Positions 32,333 through 43,568 of a stretch of DNA of 64,000 bases are shown piece by piece (the stretch's first letter is position 1; every line of letters starts with the position of its first letter). The stretch is from Marasmius tenuissimus (lineage: Eukaryota; Basidiomycota; Agaricomycetes; Agaricales; Marasmiaceae): contig JAQOTA010000050.1 in assembly GCA_029532415.1 (NCBI GenBank), positions 1,736,001 through 1,800,000 of the forward strand, in the 5' to 3' direction. Under the pieces are notes generated by a model. That model worked only from the letters and a program-made list of their open reading frames with translations. It did no database searches and was not told where the DNA came from. Made by a program: the position numbers and the translations under genes.

Positions 32333-34604
32333 TGGGGGCGTGTCACGCGCTCGAGGGCATCTTGTGTATCAGGATGCTTGTATGCGACTGGTGAAGGCTT
32401 TCGTCCACCACTTCGAAGAGCTCACCCAGCGCGACGAGCAAGACCGAGAATCCATTTCTGAATTGATGTGTATCTTCCGAAACTTGACAGAGTCATCACT
32501 TCTGGGACACTGTCGTCTTGACGTGGAGCTGCTTTCGCTCTGCCAGACTTTCCTTGAACTCTCGAGAGATTGTCCACATATGCGGATCTATTCTCTGAAC
32601 AATGAAGTCCAAGGAACAAAGAATCTGCTCGAGTGGATCGAGGTAGGCATTGTTATCCTGGGTTCAACTATTCGTTTACTGATTGTGAGATTGTATCGAT
32701 GATCTCCCCTCCCTCTTGTTAGACTTTCGCAGATACTTTCCCCGCGGAAGCTCAAATTATGAAAGCGCAGGTCTTTGCCTTGCCATGGTTGAAGCGGCGG
32801 AAATTGGCGCGCGAAAAACGTCGTGCAGTTTTGGGAGACCAGGCCGACCAGACCCCCATAGTTCCAGGAGAGGACGATGTGAGCGGAGAATTTGATATCA
32901 AGCACAATAGCCTAATTGTGTTCCCAGTTTCGCATCGTCACGCGAGGCGATACATTCCGGTTGAGGGACATCACAGAGTGCCGGTATGCCCGACGATTGG
33001 ATGTCGAACAACTGAAGTGGTGGGAAGAAAAAGTTGGGCTGCGGGCTGACAGGATAATTTGTACGGCGAGAGTACTCCGTATGAAGGGAACATTCACAGT
33101 AGTTTCCTATTCTGGACCAGAGGCGCGCAAAGTATGCCAGGCAACATCAATTATTTGCGTCCGTCGAACGATCTAACTTCTCTAGGCTTTTGAAAAAGAT
33201 TTGTGGATGATAACAAGAACGCCATGGTGCGCTTAGTCCTCAAGCTTACGCTGTGATGCATGCTCAAAACACACTAGCTTTTCGGAGGCGTCACAGCTGT
33301 ACGCTCTCCACGTGGGAGCGGTTCCATCGCTAATATTGTGGAACGGTTAGTGACTGAACGCGTGTAAAGTCACATCCAGCTGACACTTTGTATAGAGTTG
33401 GTACCAGCCGCACATCTTATAGAACATGTAGGATCTTTGGGTCGGAAATATCTCTCTACGTTGGTCGTGAGTAACCACTGCAATGAGCCAAAGAAATAGC
33501 TCAACTCGTTATATAGTTGCAATTCAGTTGCGAACATGAAGAATTTTGGATGGATTCCGCCAGGGGAGTGTTCTGTTGGGGTCCACTGGGGCCAGATGCA
33601 GGTCTCGAGCTCCGTTTGGCCCCCTTTGACATTGAAGACTTGCCATCGACAGCAGAACTCATCCAGGAGGACGTTCTGTTACGTTTCTTGGCAAGCTGCA
33701 AGTCGAACCAAGTTGATCGTGACGTTGTTGAAGCGATTACTATCGACAGTATCAGTGGGGGTCGGGATGCTCAAGTCGACATTACTCGGCCGACTGCCTT
33801 TTCGACGTTGACCAACACACCCATTGCCGTCGCAAACAATACCTTGGATAGCAACGTCAGTTGTCTTCCAGAACGAAAATTGTTGGAACATGGACTGACA
33901 AGGCGGGTCTGTAATAATTACTTTACTTTATATCTGACATCTTGGGTAGATTTACTCTCGGTATTGGATCCTACCTACTATCTTTGCGGTGGAATTCGGA
34001 GCACAATGAGGCCTGGCTCTCACAAACATGGTGTGTTGTTCACGCTCTAGGGATCTCTCACGAGGATGACTTGAGTTGCTACGGTGCGTCGTTCATCATC
34101 TTGTACTCGCCTCGGCCTGCTAACATTTCTCAGCGCTTGCTTACCCTTCCGCCTCGTTGAGAGGCTACCTTTCAAACTCGCAAGCCCAACGCGAACAACG
34201 ATCTCAGCAACCAATCTATCTTTTTGTCCGTCCCTACCTTCCCGATATGCGCAGTTGCAAATCCTCCTCCGCCCACTACTGGTCTTTGCATGCAGATGGC
34301 CATTTTCCTCTCTCACCCGACGCCTGTCGTAACTTTGGCCTTCCTATCGAGCTTGAATTCGATGATCGTGGTTCCTACTCACGGTCTTGGTCCAACGACG
34401 ACTACAAACTCTTACATCAATATCAGCTCCTTCGAGGCTTTGATCCGACTACGAATGATTTTGCTTGTCACCTTGGATATGATCAGCCCGTATTTCGATC
34501 GTCAACTGATTCAGTAAAGCCTTCGATCAACAAGGTTTGCTTCATCCTACCGCTGTGTCTCGCTCTGTCTGATATCTTGCCAGAACCTTTGCCTGAAGGC
34601 TTGA
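32333..34604 (+). pseudogene. Frameshifted NACHT C-terminus joined in frame to kinase-like gene (copy A)
   Basis: After the frameshift the NACHT C-terminal exon remains open to about 32642. It then splices to 32723-32878, 32928-33131, 33186-33226, 33278-33345, 33396-33466, 33517-33902, 33950-34083, 34134-34534 and 34584-34604. Exon 32723-32878 begins as the last NACHT exon (FPAEAQIMKAQVFALPW) but ends as the first exon of the kinase-like gene (GDQADQ..PGEDD), so the two genes are fused. The kinase-like part has FRIVTRGD, FTVVSYSGPEARKAFEKD and PSLILWNELVPAAHLI, resembling a protein-kinase N-lobe without the catalytic lobe. A distinct C-terminal domain (LLHQYQLLRGFDPTT) follows. One donor is GC rather than GT (33903). 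Because of the frameshift it is probably not expressed as one protein. Confidence 0.6.
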
Positions 34605-35681
34605 GCACCAACCCTTAGCACAACATTACACTGGGCAGGGAGGTAGCGTAGTCTTCTCAACTTGTACTTTTGAATTGAGCTCATTTAGCCTCGGCATCTT
34701 AGATTCTAGCCTCACGACTGCGCAGCTCGGTGACATCGAGGCTTTTGGCGTCCATGGTTTCATTACTCTCATCGACAGTTTCAAAAGGCACAGATATTCC
34801 AGCTGTCGGGGAGTGATTGGGACAGGCGTGTATATCGTAGGGTTGATCACGTTATTCTGGTACCGTCGTTATTAGTATTACCATTGGCATTCATGATTCA
34901 AGAGTCTGAAATGCTTCAGCCCACCGGCTCAAATTCGCTGGCTTCTCTCCCTTTGTTACTTTATTTCATGGTAATCAGGACTCCTTTTCAACATGTACTT
35001 TTTAGTAGCAGATATCATAATTATGTGGGCAGCTTACCGCTATTTTCTTGGGTGTAACGAGGATTCTAACAAGGCAGACACTGGCGCTACAATAGACACT
35101 GACCGGGACCCCAAGAAACCTTCGTTCAATGAAACCGACCGACACAAAGCTAATGCTAAGGTGAGGTCGGTGGATAGAGTCTTGGGTAGGGAGGGAGAAG
35201 TACGGGAGCGGGTGACATTCGGACGTTTGCGCAAGTGTGCCGTAGGTGACCGCCCTCAACATCCTATCAAAAAGGTCGTAGGATGTAGGCTGGGTGGAGA
35301 GACTATGCCGTAGGAGCGTCGTTTTCCCAGCAAATCGAGTGTCGTACTGAAGCTCCTTAACACCTCGAGTCCTTTTCGTCTTTCTAGGCACGTTATAAGT
35401 TCTTTTCTCTCGAGCATGTCACGTTCCCTTCGCATGATTGGTGGCCCATACTAATTCCTGTTGCTCTTCATTCGATGTATTCCAGTGGATCCGGGGGCAA
35501 GACAGGCGAGTGTTGGCGGCGCCGGTGAGCTGGCAGAAGGGCCGAAGGAATTCAGCAATCTCGATGGTCAACGTAGGTGTCGAAGGACTCGGAAGTTCTA
35601 ATCAGGAAGTGGTCGCAATCCTGGAATGCTCTGAGCCAACTATCGAACGCAATGAGAGTCGTATTCGGAGCGAGTACAGTA
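34605..35681. other. Unrecognised conserved segments of unit A
   Basis: Sequence here matches 55170-56200 of unit B, and part of it matches the CBP80 3' flank. Translatable pieces on the plus strand (AQLGDIEAFGVHGFITLIDS, and LVADIIIMWAAYRYFLGC near 34999) are partly shared by both copies, as are minus-strand frames. No start, stop and splice set is consistent. I cannot tell whether this is decayed coding sequence or conserved non-coding DNA. Confidence 0.45.
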
Positions 35682-37218
35682 TGTCGGAAATTTTGAATAG
35701 CTCGCGTAAGGCCTTATAACGTCCATGCTCTGTGAACGCCGGAGAGGTTGAAATTCAACCTCCGGTTTCAACCTAATGTTGCATCATTTCCAACCTGATG
35801 TCGCATGAAACGCAACCTCCGCAGGTTGAAAACACGTCTATTCTCGCCTAGGTTGATTTCCGACCTATAAGGGCCCCTTTCAACCTACGGTTTTTTTGAG
35901 GCGTCAATAACGCGGACAGGTTGATAGTCATTCACAAGTAGGTTGTTCTCCATACTGACTGATGTCAGGTTTATTGCTATAATGGCTTCATTTTGCTTCA
36001 TTTTTTGCTTCATCTCCAGGTTTCATTGTACGGTGCAGTTATCATAGCAGTGTTAGAAATAGACGCAATATTGTATATTTATCAAGCACATCACTACCGA
36101 ACACATTATACGTAGTATAAGAGGTCACCGTATACCCGCTCCCAGTTCCCGTTGTTCATCAAACTGTCTTCTAGCAAATCAAAATGTTCGTTGAGTCAGC
36201 ATGAGATGGAACAAATTCTACGGTAATGAGACACACCTGGATTGTCGACCATGCGCGACGTATAGTCTGACGAGAGCTAAGCCATGGGTATTCCATGCAT
36301 AAATCATTGTTTCGTGCTCTTCACGGGCTATTCCAGTAGATCACTAAAGATTTCTGCATTCTAGATGGTTGACGAAGTCAATGGTCGCCAAAAAAAAAGG
36401 TAAAAAGCCTAGAAACGTACCATTCACCTAAGTCCCTTGAGCGCATCTCAGCTGCTCGATTCCCTTTTGTCGCAAGTCGGTGCATAGGTCAGCCAAGAAG
36501 AGATGAGCCCCAGAATCCCAGAGAACAATGCACAGAGACCGAGAGTCAAGTATAAGACGACGTTGAGGCTGAGAGTTGACAGATTGAAGCCTGAGGTGTA
36601 GCATGAGCCTATCGGAATTTGTGGGTCCCTTTGACTCTGGAGTGCCGCCAGTGCCAGCGCGTCGTGTGATCACTGTGACTTGGCGACTCACGCTGGTCGC
36701 GGCAAGCCATCTCGGAAGTTCCTGAAGAACTGTGCAGTTCCTCCCACACTTCCATAAAAGGAACACGCCTGGTAGCGAAGTTTTTTTCCAAGCACAAGTC
36801 TGCTTGTGCTTGAATATTCTATAGATCCTGTACAAAGTATTAGTATTATTTTATTAGAGTCAACTGGGTTCATAAATTGTGGCGTTGGGTAGAGAGGGTG
36901 TTGATAATCCCTCAAATGTAGGTTGAATATGGTAGATTGAAAAATAGCCTAGTCCGAGCGATGCCAAATGATTCAACCTAATGTAGGTTGTCTGTGAATT
37001 TCACCCGAAAGTTGGTTGAATTTCAACCTTACGTACTTTCATAGTGGCCATAAGAGTAAATAAGAGGTTGGTACGTTATAAGCTCTCATAAATCAAGCTG
37101 AATCAATATAAGGCCGGTCTTACGCCGTATTATACCGCCTTATTCACCCTTACGGCGCTGTTTTTGGCCCTTTATGGCGACTTACGGTGGTTTTGGGCCT
37201 TATAAGTGACGACATCTT

Positions 37219-38190
37219 TAGTGTTGCTGCAAGGCAAGTCCAGGGCAAGGTGATATGGTAGGGCACGGCTAGTGTCCTCTCAAGTCACTCTTTCAAGCGA
37301 GGGCGAGGTTCGAAGGTCGAGAATCAAAGGTCAAGTGTCGAAGGTCGAAGGTCAAGTGTCAAAGGTCGGGTGTCGAAGGTCAAGTGTCGAAGGTCGAGGT
37401 TTACGATGGGCTTTTACTGGTGTATTAACCAAGTTGTTAAGCTAAGGAAGGGTTGTATGTACATTGGGCTTATATACTGGAATCTGTCTAGGTCCGGAGT
37501 CGCTCTGAGTCGTGCTGAGTCGCAGGCGTGTGAGTCGCTTGTAGTTGGACTGAGTTGTCGTGGGAGTGGCTGCGACTGTCGTGTGAGTCGTTGCGGCTGT
37601 TCGTGTATTATGACTCGGGGTGGCATGTGGAGATGTCTGCTGGGCATGGTCTGGAGCTGTGGTCTGGATGCATGGCTCCACTTACTCCGCGGAGTCGTCT
37701 ATAGAGATGTTTTGAATGAGTGGGAAAGGTGGGAAGGGATAGGTGAGTTGGGTAGGGGGAGGCATCTATATGGGCGTTTGTTGATGAGAGTAGAGGTGAA
37801 TCGTAACACAAGGCCGAGGCACCCAATTTGGACGCCTTGATCTGACTTGCCTCGACTTGCCTCGGGCCCATCATTTGCCTTGCACCTTTTTTGGTAAGCC
37901 ATACCGTTCTCACCGACAATGGTTGCTGGAATATAGGCCCTTGTTTTCTATGCTTGCTCTGACCCTCCTTGGCCATGAGCAATATTACAGTCTCACAACC
38001 ACTCGAGAAGACACATAAAAGGCGGAACTCGACGAATATTGCCATGTCTTTAGAGGTTGTCGGTTATGTAATTTAAAAATCTGACCAGTACCCTTCCCGT
38101 TTCGGAATTGTCTGATTCTACCTAATATAGTATGTGCCTGAGGCAAGGCAAGGCAAGGCGTCAAGGCGCCTCTGCCTCGCGGCAACACTA
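37219..38190. mobile_element. Nested non-autonomous hAT-type element
   Basis: The ends TAGTGTTGCTGCAAGGCA (37219-37236) and the reverse complement of 38173-38190 (TAGTGTTGCCGCGAGGCA) match except at two positions. The 8-bp GACATCTT occurs immediately outside both ends (37211-37218 and 38191-38198), a perfect target duplication of the size made by hAT transposases. The TAGTGTTGC terminus also fits hAT. The 972-bp element has no transposase frame; the two moderate open frames on opposite strands overlap low-complexity sequence. Confidence 0.8.
37310..37402. repeat. Short tandem repeat inside the hAT element
   Basis: Units of the form GTCGAAGGTC alternating with AAGTGTC are repeated about eight times with small variations. 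Confidence 0.7.
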
Positions 38191-38224
38191 GACATCTTAT
38201 GAGATGGAATAGAAATTTCCGACA

Positions 38225-38797
38225 ATTACTCAGTCACTCACCGGTCGCGAATAGATCCGCAAGAAAACCTTGCCAAAACCTGTGCTTGAAGAGACTGGAG
38301 GTGGGCCATGGGGGTGGAAGGGAATGAGTTCAACAAACGCCCGTTGGCCCCGAGTCTTTCACTCAATCGGAGTCAAACCACCAAGTGCACAATGGCATTC
38401 GCTCCAAAACATCTTGCCATCTCCGATTGCTATACAGAGGCAGATTGTTCTGGTCCAACCTCAACCCAGTCTCGTATATCTCTTCTCAAAATACTTTCGG
38501 ACAAGACTCGCCAAATCGTTCCCAGTCGTCTACTCTAAATTCACGAAAACCTCCGGTCGCATCTGGCATCGGAATGGGCTAGAGAACCGAGCTGGCAATG
38601 AGAACATTTGCTAGAGGAATGCCACCAGAAAGTGCGTATGTTCTTCCCCGTACAGCTACACCCACAGGGCTCATAAATTCTTCTAGCTGAACTGAACTGA
38701 TATGGTAGGAATGGGCTCGTCCATGACAGATTTGATGCGCAGTCTACCATCGTCAAGGCCAGGAAACGTCGGTCGCACACGATTGAACTTCACGACA
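38225..38797. other. Unrecognised conserved segment of unit A (continued)
   Basis: This continues the sequence interrupted by the TIR element and matches unit B at about 56205-56760. Both strands of B are open for long stretches (a 255-residue minus-strand frame at 56079-56846), but the A copy is broken by small indels and no family is recognised. Confidence 0.4.
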
Positions 38798-38994
38798 AGG
38801 ATGTCCATACGATGACGATTCTATTTTGAGTCTCGCCGACAGTTTGGACGAAGAGACTGGACGGTTCGAGCAACTTCGACTTTGGCTGAATGGGGAAAGA
38901 ATGGTATGACCCACCTGGTTCGTTTATAAAACGTTTCCCAACGATTTACAAGATGAATTCCAGATCTAGATCTGTCAGCCGTGTACGCGGGCGC
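38798..38994 (+). pseudogene. CBP80 pseudogene, unit A, 5' part
   Basis: The sequence GATGTCCATACGA..ACGATT, then TTTGGACGAAGAGAC and CAACTTCGACTTTGGCTGAA.GGGGAAAGAATGGTA, aligns with CBP80 exon 8 and its donor (about 9115-9240), including the intron start. The frame is broken by substitutions and indels. The fragment is interrupted by the 4.6-kb element at 38995 and resumes at 43569. Confidence 0.75.
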
Positions 38995-39059
38995 CATCGG
39001 CAAAACCTCTAAGACGGGTCCCAAGGATTCAAGGGATGGACACTCATGACTAGGTTGGT

Positions 39060-39225
39060 AAATGTCTTACAGTAGCTTGCCATGTTATTGGCAAAGATGT
39101 ACACCCCATGAAAAGATGTAATGGGTTGTACTTGAATAAAAAGATGTACAAGTGTGATAAGGTCGTGATATGGTGTAAACCTACCGGAAAGATGTTTAGT
39201 AAGATGTACATACTGTGATTCACGT
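39060..39225. repeat. GATGTACA motif cluster, left
   Basis: AAAGATGTACA or close variants occur at least five times in about 170 bp. A matching cluster in mixed orientation lies at 40610-40800, so the two probably mark the subterminal regions of one nested element. Confidence 0.5.
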
Positions 39226-39444
39226 TGGTGAGGGTGATACACCATCAGTGATAGATCAAGGTAGTTGCACAACGGAATCATGGTTTTAGTAGTATAGGTA
39301 CATACATGTGGGTGTACTACTACCCAATTAGGTACCAAGGCCTTGGTATCAAGCCGTTGATACCTTTGAGTTGCTGCCCGGAGTCAAGATAGGAACTTTA
39401 TAAAGGTTTTCCATCATGATTTGTGCCAAGGAGAAGTCCGGAGG

Positions 39445-39498
39445 TCCGGCAAGATTTTAGCCGGGCGCCTTGAGCGCTTGCGCTGAAATCTTGTCGGA
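39445..39498. repeat. Hairpin
   Basis: TCCGGCAAGATTTTAGC (39445-39461) pairs with 39482-39498 except at two positions around a 20-bp loop. A perfect palindrome ACCAAGGCCTTGGT lies about 100 bp to the left (near 39334-39347). Confidence 0.5.
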
Positions 39499-40609
39499 GT
39501 CTCAAATGTCTCGTTGGCCCGCACGTGTTTTACTTCCATCCTCCCTCTCTTGTCTCTACCACCACCGTCGCTCAACTCTCTCTATTAACGGCCATCACTC
39601 TTCAACAAAGCCAAGGAGACCTTATGGGAATTGAACTTGGGAAAATTGGACGGATCTGCAGTCAAGGTACGCAAAAAAAATCCTTCTTTTTATGACTCGC
39701 TATATACTGACAGTCTGCAGCGTACTTGGCTCTCTGGGTTCACTCGAGGGGCCTCTTAAGACAGCACCGGTAATGATGTACATATGTCGTCACCATCATC
39801 ATCAGCCTTTGACCTCCAATAGAACTGCTCTCACAACGGCCACATGGACCACTGTTTGCCTCGTATATGAACCCAATGCACGATAATCATTGACTGCCCT
39901 TCTTTCTTCCCTTCCCCCACCATCACCCTTTTCATTCTCTCTGTGTCCACCCAACCCATCCTCGTCGCCATCTCGGGACTCTATCTGGTTGACACGCTTT
40001 GCCCACCTACTCGACTTCCTCAGTGCAATACCTTCACTGCTCAAGTTATGTGTTACTTGATTACTGGTCTCAAACCTCGTATTCTGAACCAGTTCTTCTC
40101 CAAAACGGTGCCAGCAAGCATGTGATAGGATCAGGAATGTGAGTACCCCCTATCTCTTGTATCAACATATTACTGACTGTTGTGCCTCGTCTCTCCCACT
40201 TTGAAGTTTGGCTATAGCATGTGAATGATCATCTCGGCTCCTGACATCGCCTGTATTGCCATATTCTGATTGCTCATGCCGACCGTTGAGGCGCATATAT
40301 GCACCTTATGTTGTACATGTACCATCTTCTTGATCAGAGTGCCACACAAACTCACAGGTCACTTCCACAGGGTTGTGCGGACCAGCAGCGCGGTGTATGC
40401 TTCGGCCAGGTGGAAGTAAGTTGGCTCCGGTAACCTTATTTGAAGCCACTTTAACCCTCTGGTTTCAGTAATCTACTTTCTCTCTAACTTGTTCACTTGC
40501 TGTGGTTACATCTGTATGTGTAGCCAGTGATTATCAGTATCAATACGATTATGTGTTTTATGTCTTGTCGTTGTCCCCTGTCGCCAGATTATACCTGAGA
40601 AACTCTGGA

Positions 40610-40800
40610 AAGGATGTACACAGATGTAGATGGATGCACAACCCTGGGTACATCCTGTAGGCGGTTGTACATCTTTGTATCCAACTTGCGGCTCAGGTTG
40701 TACATCGTCTCCAAGATGGAGACAAAGATGTACAACGTCACGCAAGGTGAGTAAGTTGTCCATGTTCCCATACAACCTGTAGCTAATGCACATCTTTAGC
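40610..40800. repeat. GATGTACA motif cluster, right
   Basis: At least six GATGTACA/TGTACATC words lie in about 190 bp. This is the partner of the cluster at 39060-39225. Confidence 0.5.
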
Positions 40801-40819
40801 TACACTATGGAGGTCCATC

Positions 40820-42300
40820 TCGAAAAGCCCTCCCTGTGAATTAGCATTATTTAGCGGTAATTTGCATGAAATAGTTATAACCGCAGACGATTGCGTCCCA
40901 GCGTGATTTAATGTTAATTAGCCTGAAAGCCCGTGAATTCAATACCCCCCCGAAGCACACAAAAAGCAATTAGTGTGAATTCACGACATTTAAGAAAGCC
41001 GAAACACGACAGCACTAGTGGGTTGTAAAATGAAATTATTTCGGGTGAGTTATCTATTACAACAGGTTGGACTATGTATTCCAGCTACGCATTTGAGCTA
41101 AGTGGATCCTAAGAACAGGTGTGGTCACCATAAACATCATATCAAGAGATCAACTGGAAGTCCTCAGCATATCTGCAACATCAAACACGGCCCATATGCC
41201 AACCAACTTGAACCGAGGCTGCAAGGCTCACCGTGTACCAGCGCTCGACATCAATCTGCATGGGTTCCATGTCAGCGAGGGCCGAGAGAATGCGAGATAG
41301 AATAGAACTCACCTGTGGCCTGATTATTTTGACCGAGATGGATTAACAACATCAAAACCAGTGCGCACCTTGGTTAATTGGTCAGATATATGCCACAATT
41401 GGGACAGACCTACGTATAACACCAACCCGCCCAAAAATCGGTCCAGAATCCATCAATAGTATCCCGCCAGAAAGAGTTGAATAGGCTGTCTCGTCTAGTT
41501 GGAATTGGGAATTCGAGTTGTAAACGGGCCGGGAAGGTCAAAGTTTTGAAGCTTGTAGCTTGACTCTTAACATGTCTGATATTGTGCGATCAGTGAGACG
41601 GGTCAGGTCACGAAGGTATGTTGTATTCAACTGGGACACTTGAAAGAGAGTGATTGTGTGCCTCAAATACCACAATATCCAGAATACGGTGTGATCTTGT
41701 ATGTTGTGTGAAGTATTGTCATCAAGCGTTGAAAAAACAGCTAGGCGCCGCGGTGAGCATTAGATAGCGCAGTTTTGACGGATTCAAGGGGAAAAAAGCA
41801 GTAACAACATGGGGGGAAGAAAGAAAGGATGCATCGGGATTCGGTTTGCCTGCAGATCCGCGTAGCGCACGGCTGCCGCTCTGGGATTGGCCCGCTCAAT
41901 CAATTGATCACCCACGGGCTCCGACGACAAATCGGCAGTCAGACAGCCTTTAAACGTGTCCCATCGTCGTGAGTCTAAGTATACAAGCCCACCCTCAGTA
42001 AGTAGCTTCAGAGGGCTTGTAGTAATAGTGGCCATTGTATGCATTTCAAATGTACTTTGTAGTACAAGTACTATAGGCCCACGCTCGTGTCTACTGAAAG
42101 CATCACGAAGACTACTAGTAGAGTGATAGACTTTTGCTAGTAATTTGGCCTGACAAGTACTATCAGGTTCAATAGTTCAGAGGACCATCAATTAGTGCTA
42201 ATTACTGACTGGACCTGCTGAGCGGGCAGATTACTGTGAAATATCAGTAATTGATGCTAATTATTGCTGATTAGCAAAGTAGGTTTTTTCAGATGTCATT
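40820..42300. repeat. AT-rich blocks with TTAGC/GCTAA words, possible nested element
   Basis: Both ends (about 40820-40985 and 42185-42295) are rich in AATTAGC and GCTAATTA words. The outermost bases can be aligned as weak inverted repeats (CATCTCGAAAAGCCC near the left, reverse complement of a TTTTTTCAGATG stretch at the right). The interior 41000-42180 has no gene. Confidence 0.35.
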
Positions 42301-43568
42301 GTACGCAAAAAGGCGATGGTTCCCTACCTACACCACGCGCGGCGCCTGAGCTGTGGTTGAGACCTGACAGCGCTCATCCGCTTGATCCGAACGAATTCTC
42401 AGCTGAGATCAAACCAAGCACGGGTTGAGGGGTCAATCCCACTCAGAATCAACTCACCCACTACGCAACTCGATTCTGAGAGACTGGCTGCCACCTGACT
42501 GTCTGCGGGTTCTTGTACCTTTTCTCCCTTTTTTAACCCTTTCGGATGCCAAAATTATTCGGGACGCAAACGCAATACATAATCAATGAACACTGTATTC
42601 AAATTTCAAACTGCAGGAAAATACAAATGAGAAAGCACTACTATTCATGAATAATAATACTGTAGACAAGGGTATGAAAACCATCTCTTGGTACTCGTGT
42701 GCTAGCCCTATGAAGTCTGAACATCAGAACCAATTGGTTGCGCAAGCCTCTCGAAGGTGTTACTCACCTCCATGAATTTCTGTAAGTGTAACCCATGCAA
42801 AATCTGAACGGTGCGGAAGTCAGAATGCGGACATTCGTGAGGGAAAAAGGAACCTCATACCGTTGTTCTGGAGGCAGAAAAAGGTTGCAGTAACAGAGCA
42901 AAACCAGACCAGAGTTGCTAGCAGATAGACAAAGCCGAGCCAGGAGTATCAGAGCTTATGAGAGCCAGCCAACCAGATGAGATTTCGACAAGATTCAGAG
43001 GGCAGTGACAGGGCACAAGACAGCGAGCGGTAGAGCAAAGGGCTAGGGAGACGAGACATGAAAAACAATTGGCGTCAACGCTAATCAAGAAAGACAGTAT
43101 CGTGGGCCATGCACCTTGCACACATCTGCTTCATCTGGATATCCCTTTCACTGTAAACTGTCCATGACGTGCAATCGTGTGCTAGTGGTCCTTTTCAATG
43201 ATCATGGGGAGATGAGGGAGAGAAAGGAACTTGAAGGAAAAAGAACGCACGGCAGAAACTCAAGTTCAACATCACCTGACCGCTCTGAAGAAGGACTCTT
43301 TGACCGACGCCGAATTGAGTCCGGGTTGAGATTGAACTGAGCCGAGAAAGAGAGGTTGACAGCACTCTCAAGATTGGCTCGTACAGGCCTCAGAAATTAC
43401 TCCGCTTGGCCCCCTCAGCTGCCAAACCAATTGACAATATCAGTTGAGCTCCGCGCCCAATTGGTGGTGTAGGAGACCGTTCTCGAAAAATTCCAACATG
43501 CGAGGGGTGATCCCGAGTTACGAGGGGGTGGTACTCACTGGGGACCCGCATTAGAGGTTTCGCCGATG

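Larger units (their letters stand above)
35682..38224. mobile_element. 2.5-kb TIR element inserted in unit A
   Basis: The left end TGTCGGAAATTT (35682-35693) is the exact reverse complement of the right end AAATTTCCGACA (38213-38224). Unit B is continuous at the matching place (about 56200-56215, GTACAGTACAATTACTC), showing the empty site. A clear target duplication is not visible, and B carries an extra CA at the junction. No transposase is present. Both subterminal parts (35735-35960 and 36900-37080) carry many GGTTGA/TCAACC motifs in both orientations, typical of transposase-binding subterminal repeats. Another element is nested near its right end. Confidence 0.65.
38995..43568. mobile_element. 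4.6-kb TIR element (composite) inserted in the CBP80 pseudogene of unit A
   Basis: The left end 38995-39022 (CATCGGCAAAACCTCTAA followed by GACGGGTCCC) matches the reverse complement of 43541-43568 at 25 of 28 positions. Unit B is uninterrupted at the same place (about 56966, GCAGGCGCTGGTC), so this is a clean insertion; GC flanks both ends, giving at most a 2-bp duplication. No transposase frame is seen. The interior appears to be a nest of smaller elements: GATGTACA-motif clusters at 39060-39225 and 40610-40800, and TTAGC/GCTAA-rich blocks at 40838-40985 and 42185-42290. The long interval 39500-40500 has no supported gene. Confidence 0.6.

Noticed and set aside
36428..36835. 135-residue minus-strand frame inside the TIR element
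   Set aside because: It has no transposase motif, no splice partner and atypical composition. It is likely a chance frame.
37370..37840. 156-residue plus-strand frame inside the hAT element
   Set aside because: It is built from a low-complexity GTCG-rich tract and overlaps an equally open minus-strand frame.
39692..40125. Possible gene in the composite element (promoter-like CT-rich stretch followed by short frames)
   Set aside because: The frames are short, have no consistent splicing and no recognisable sequence.
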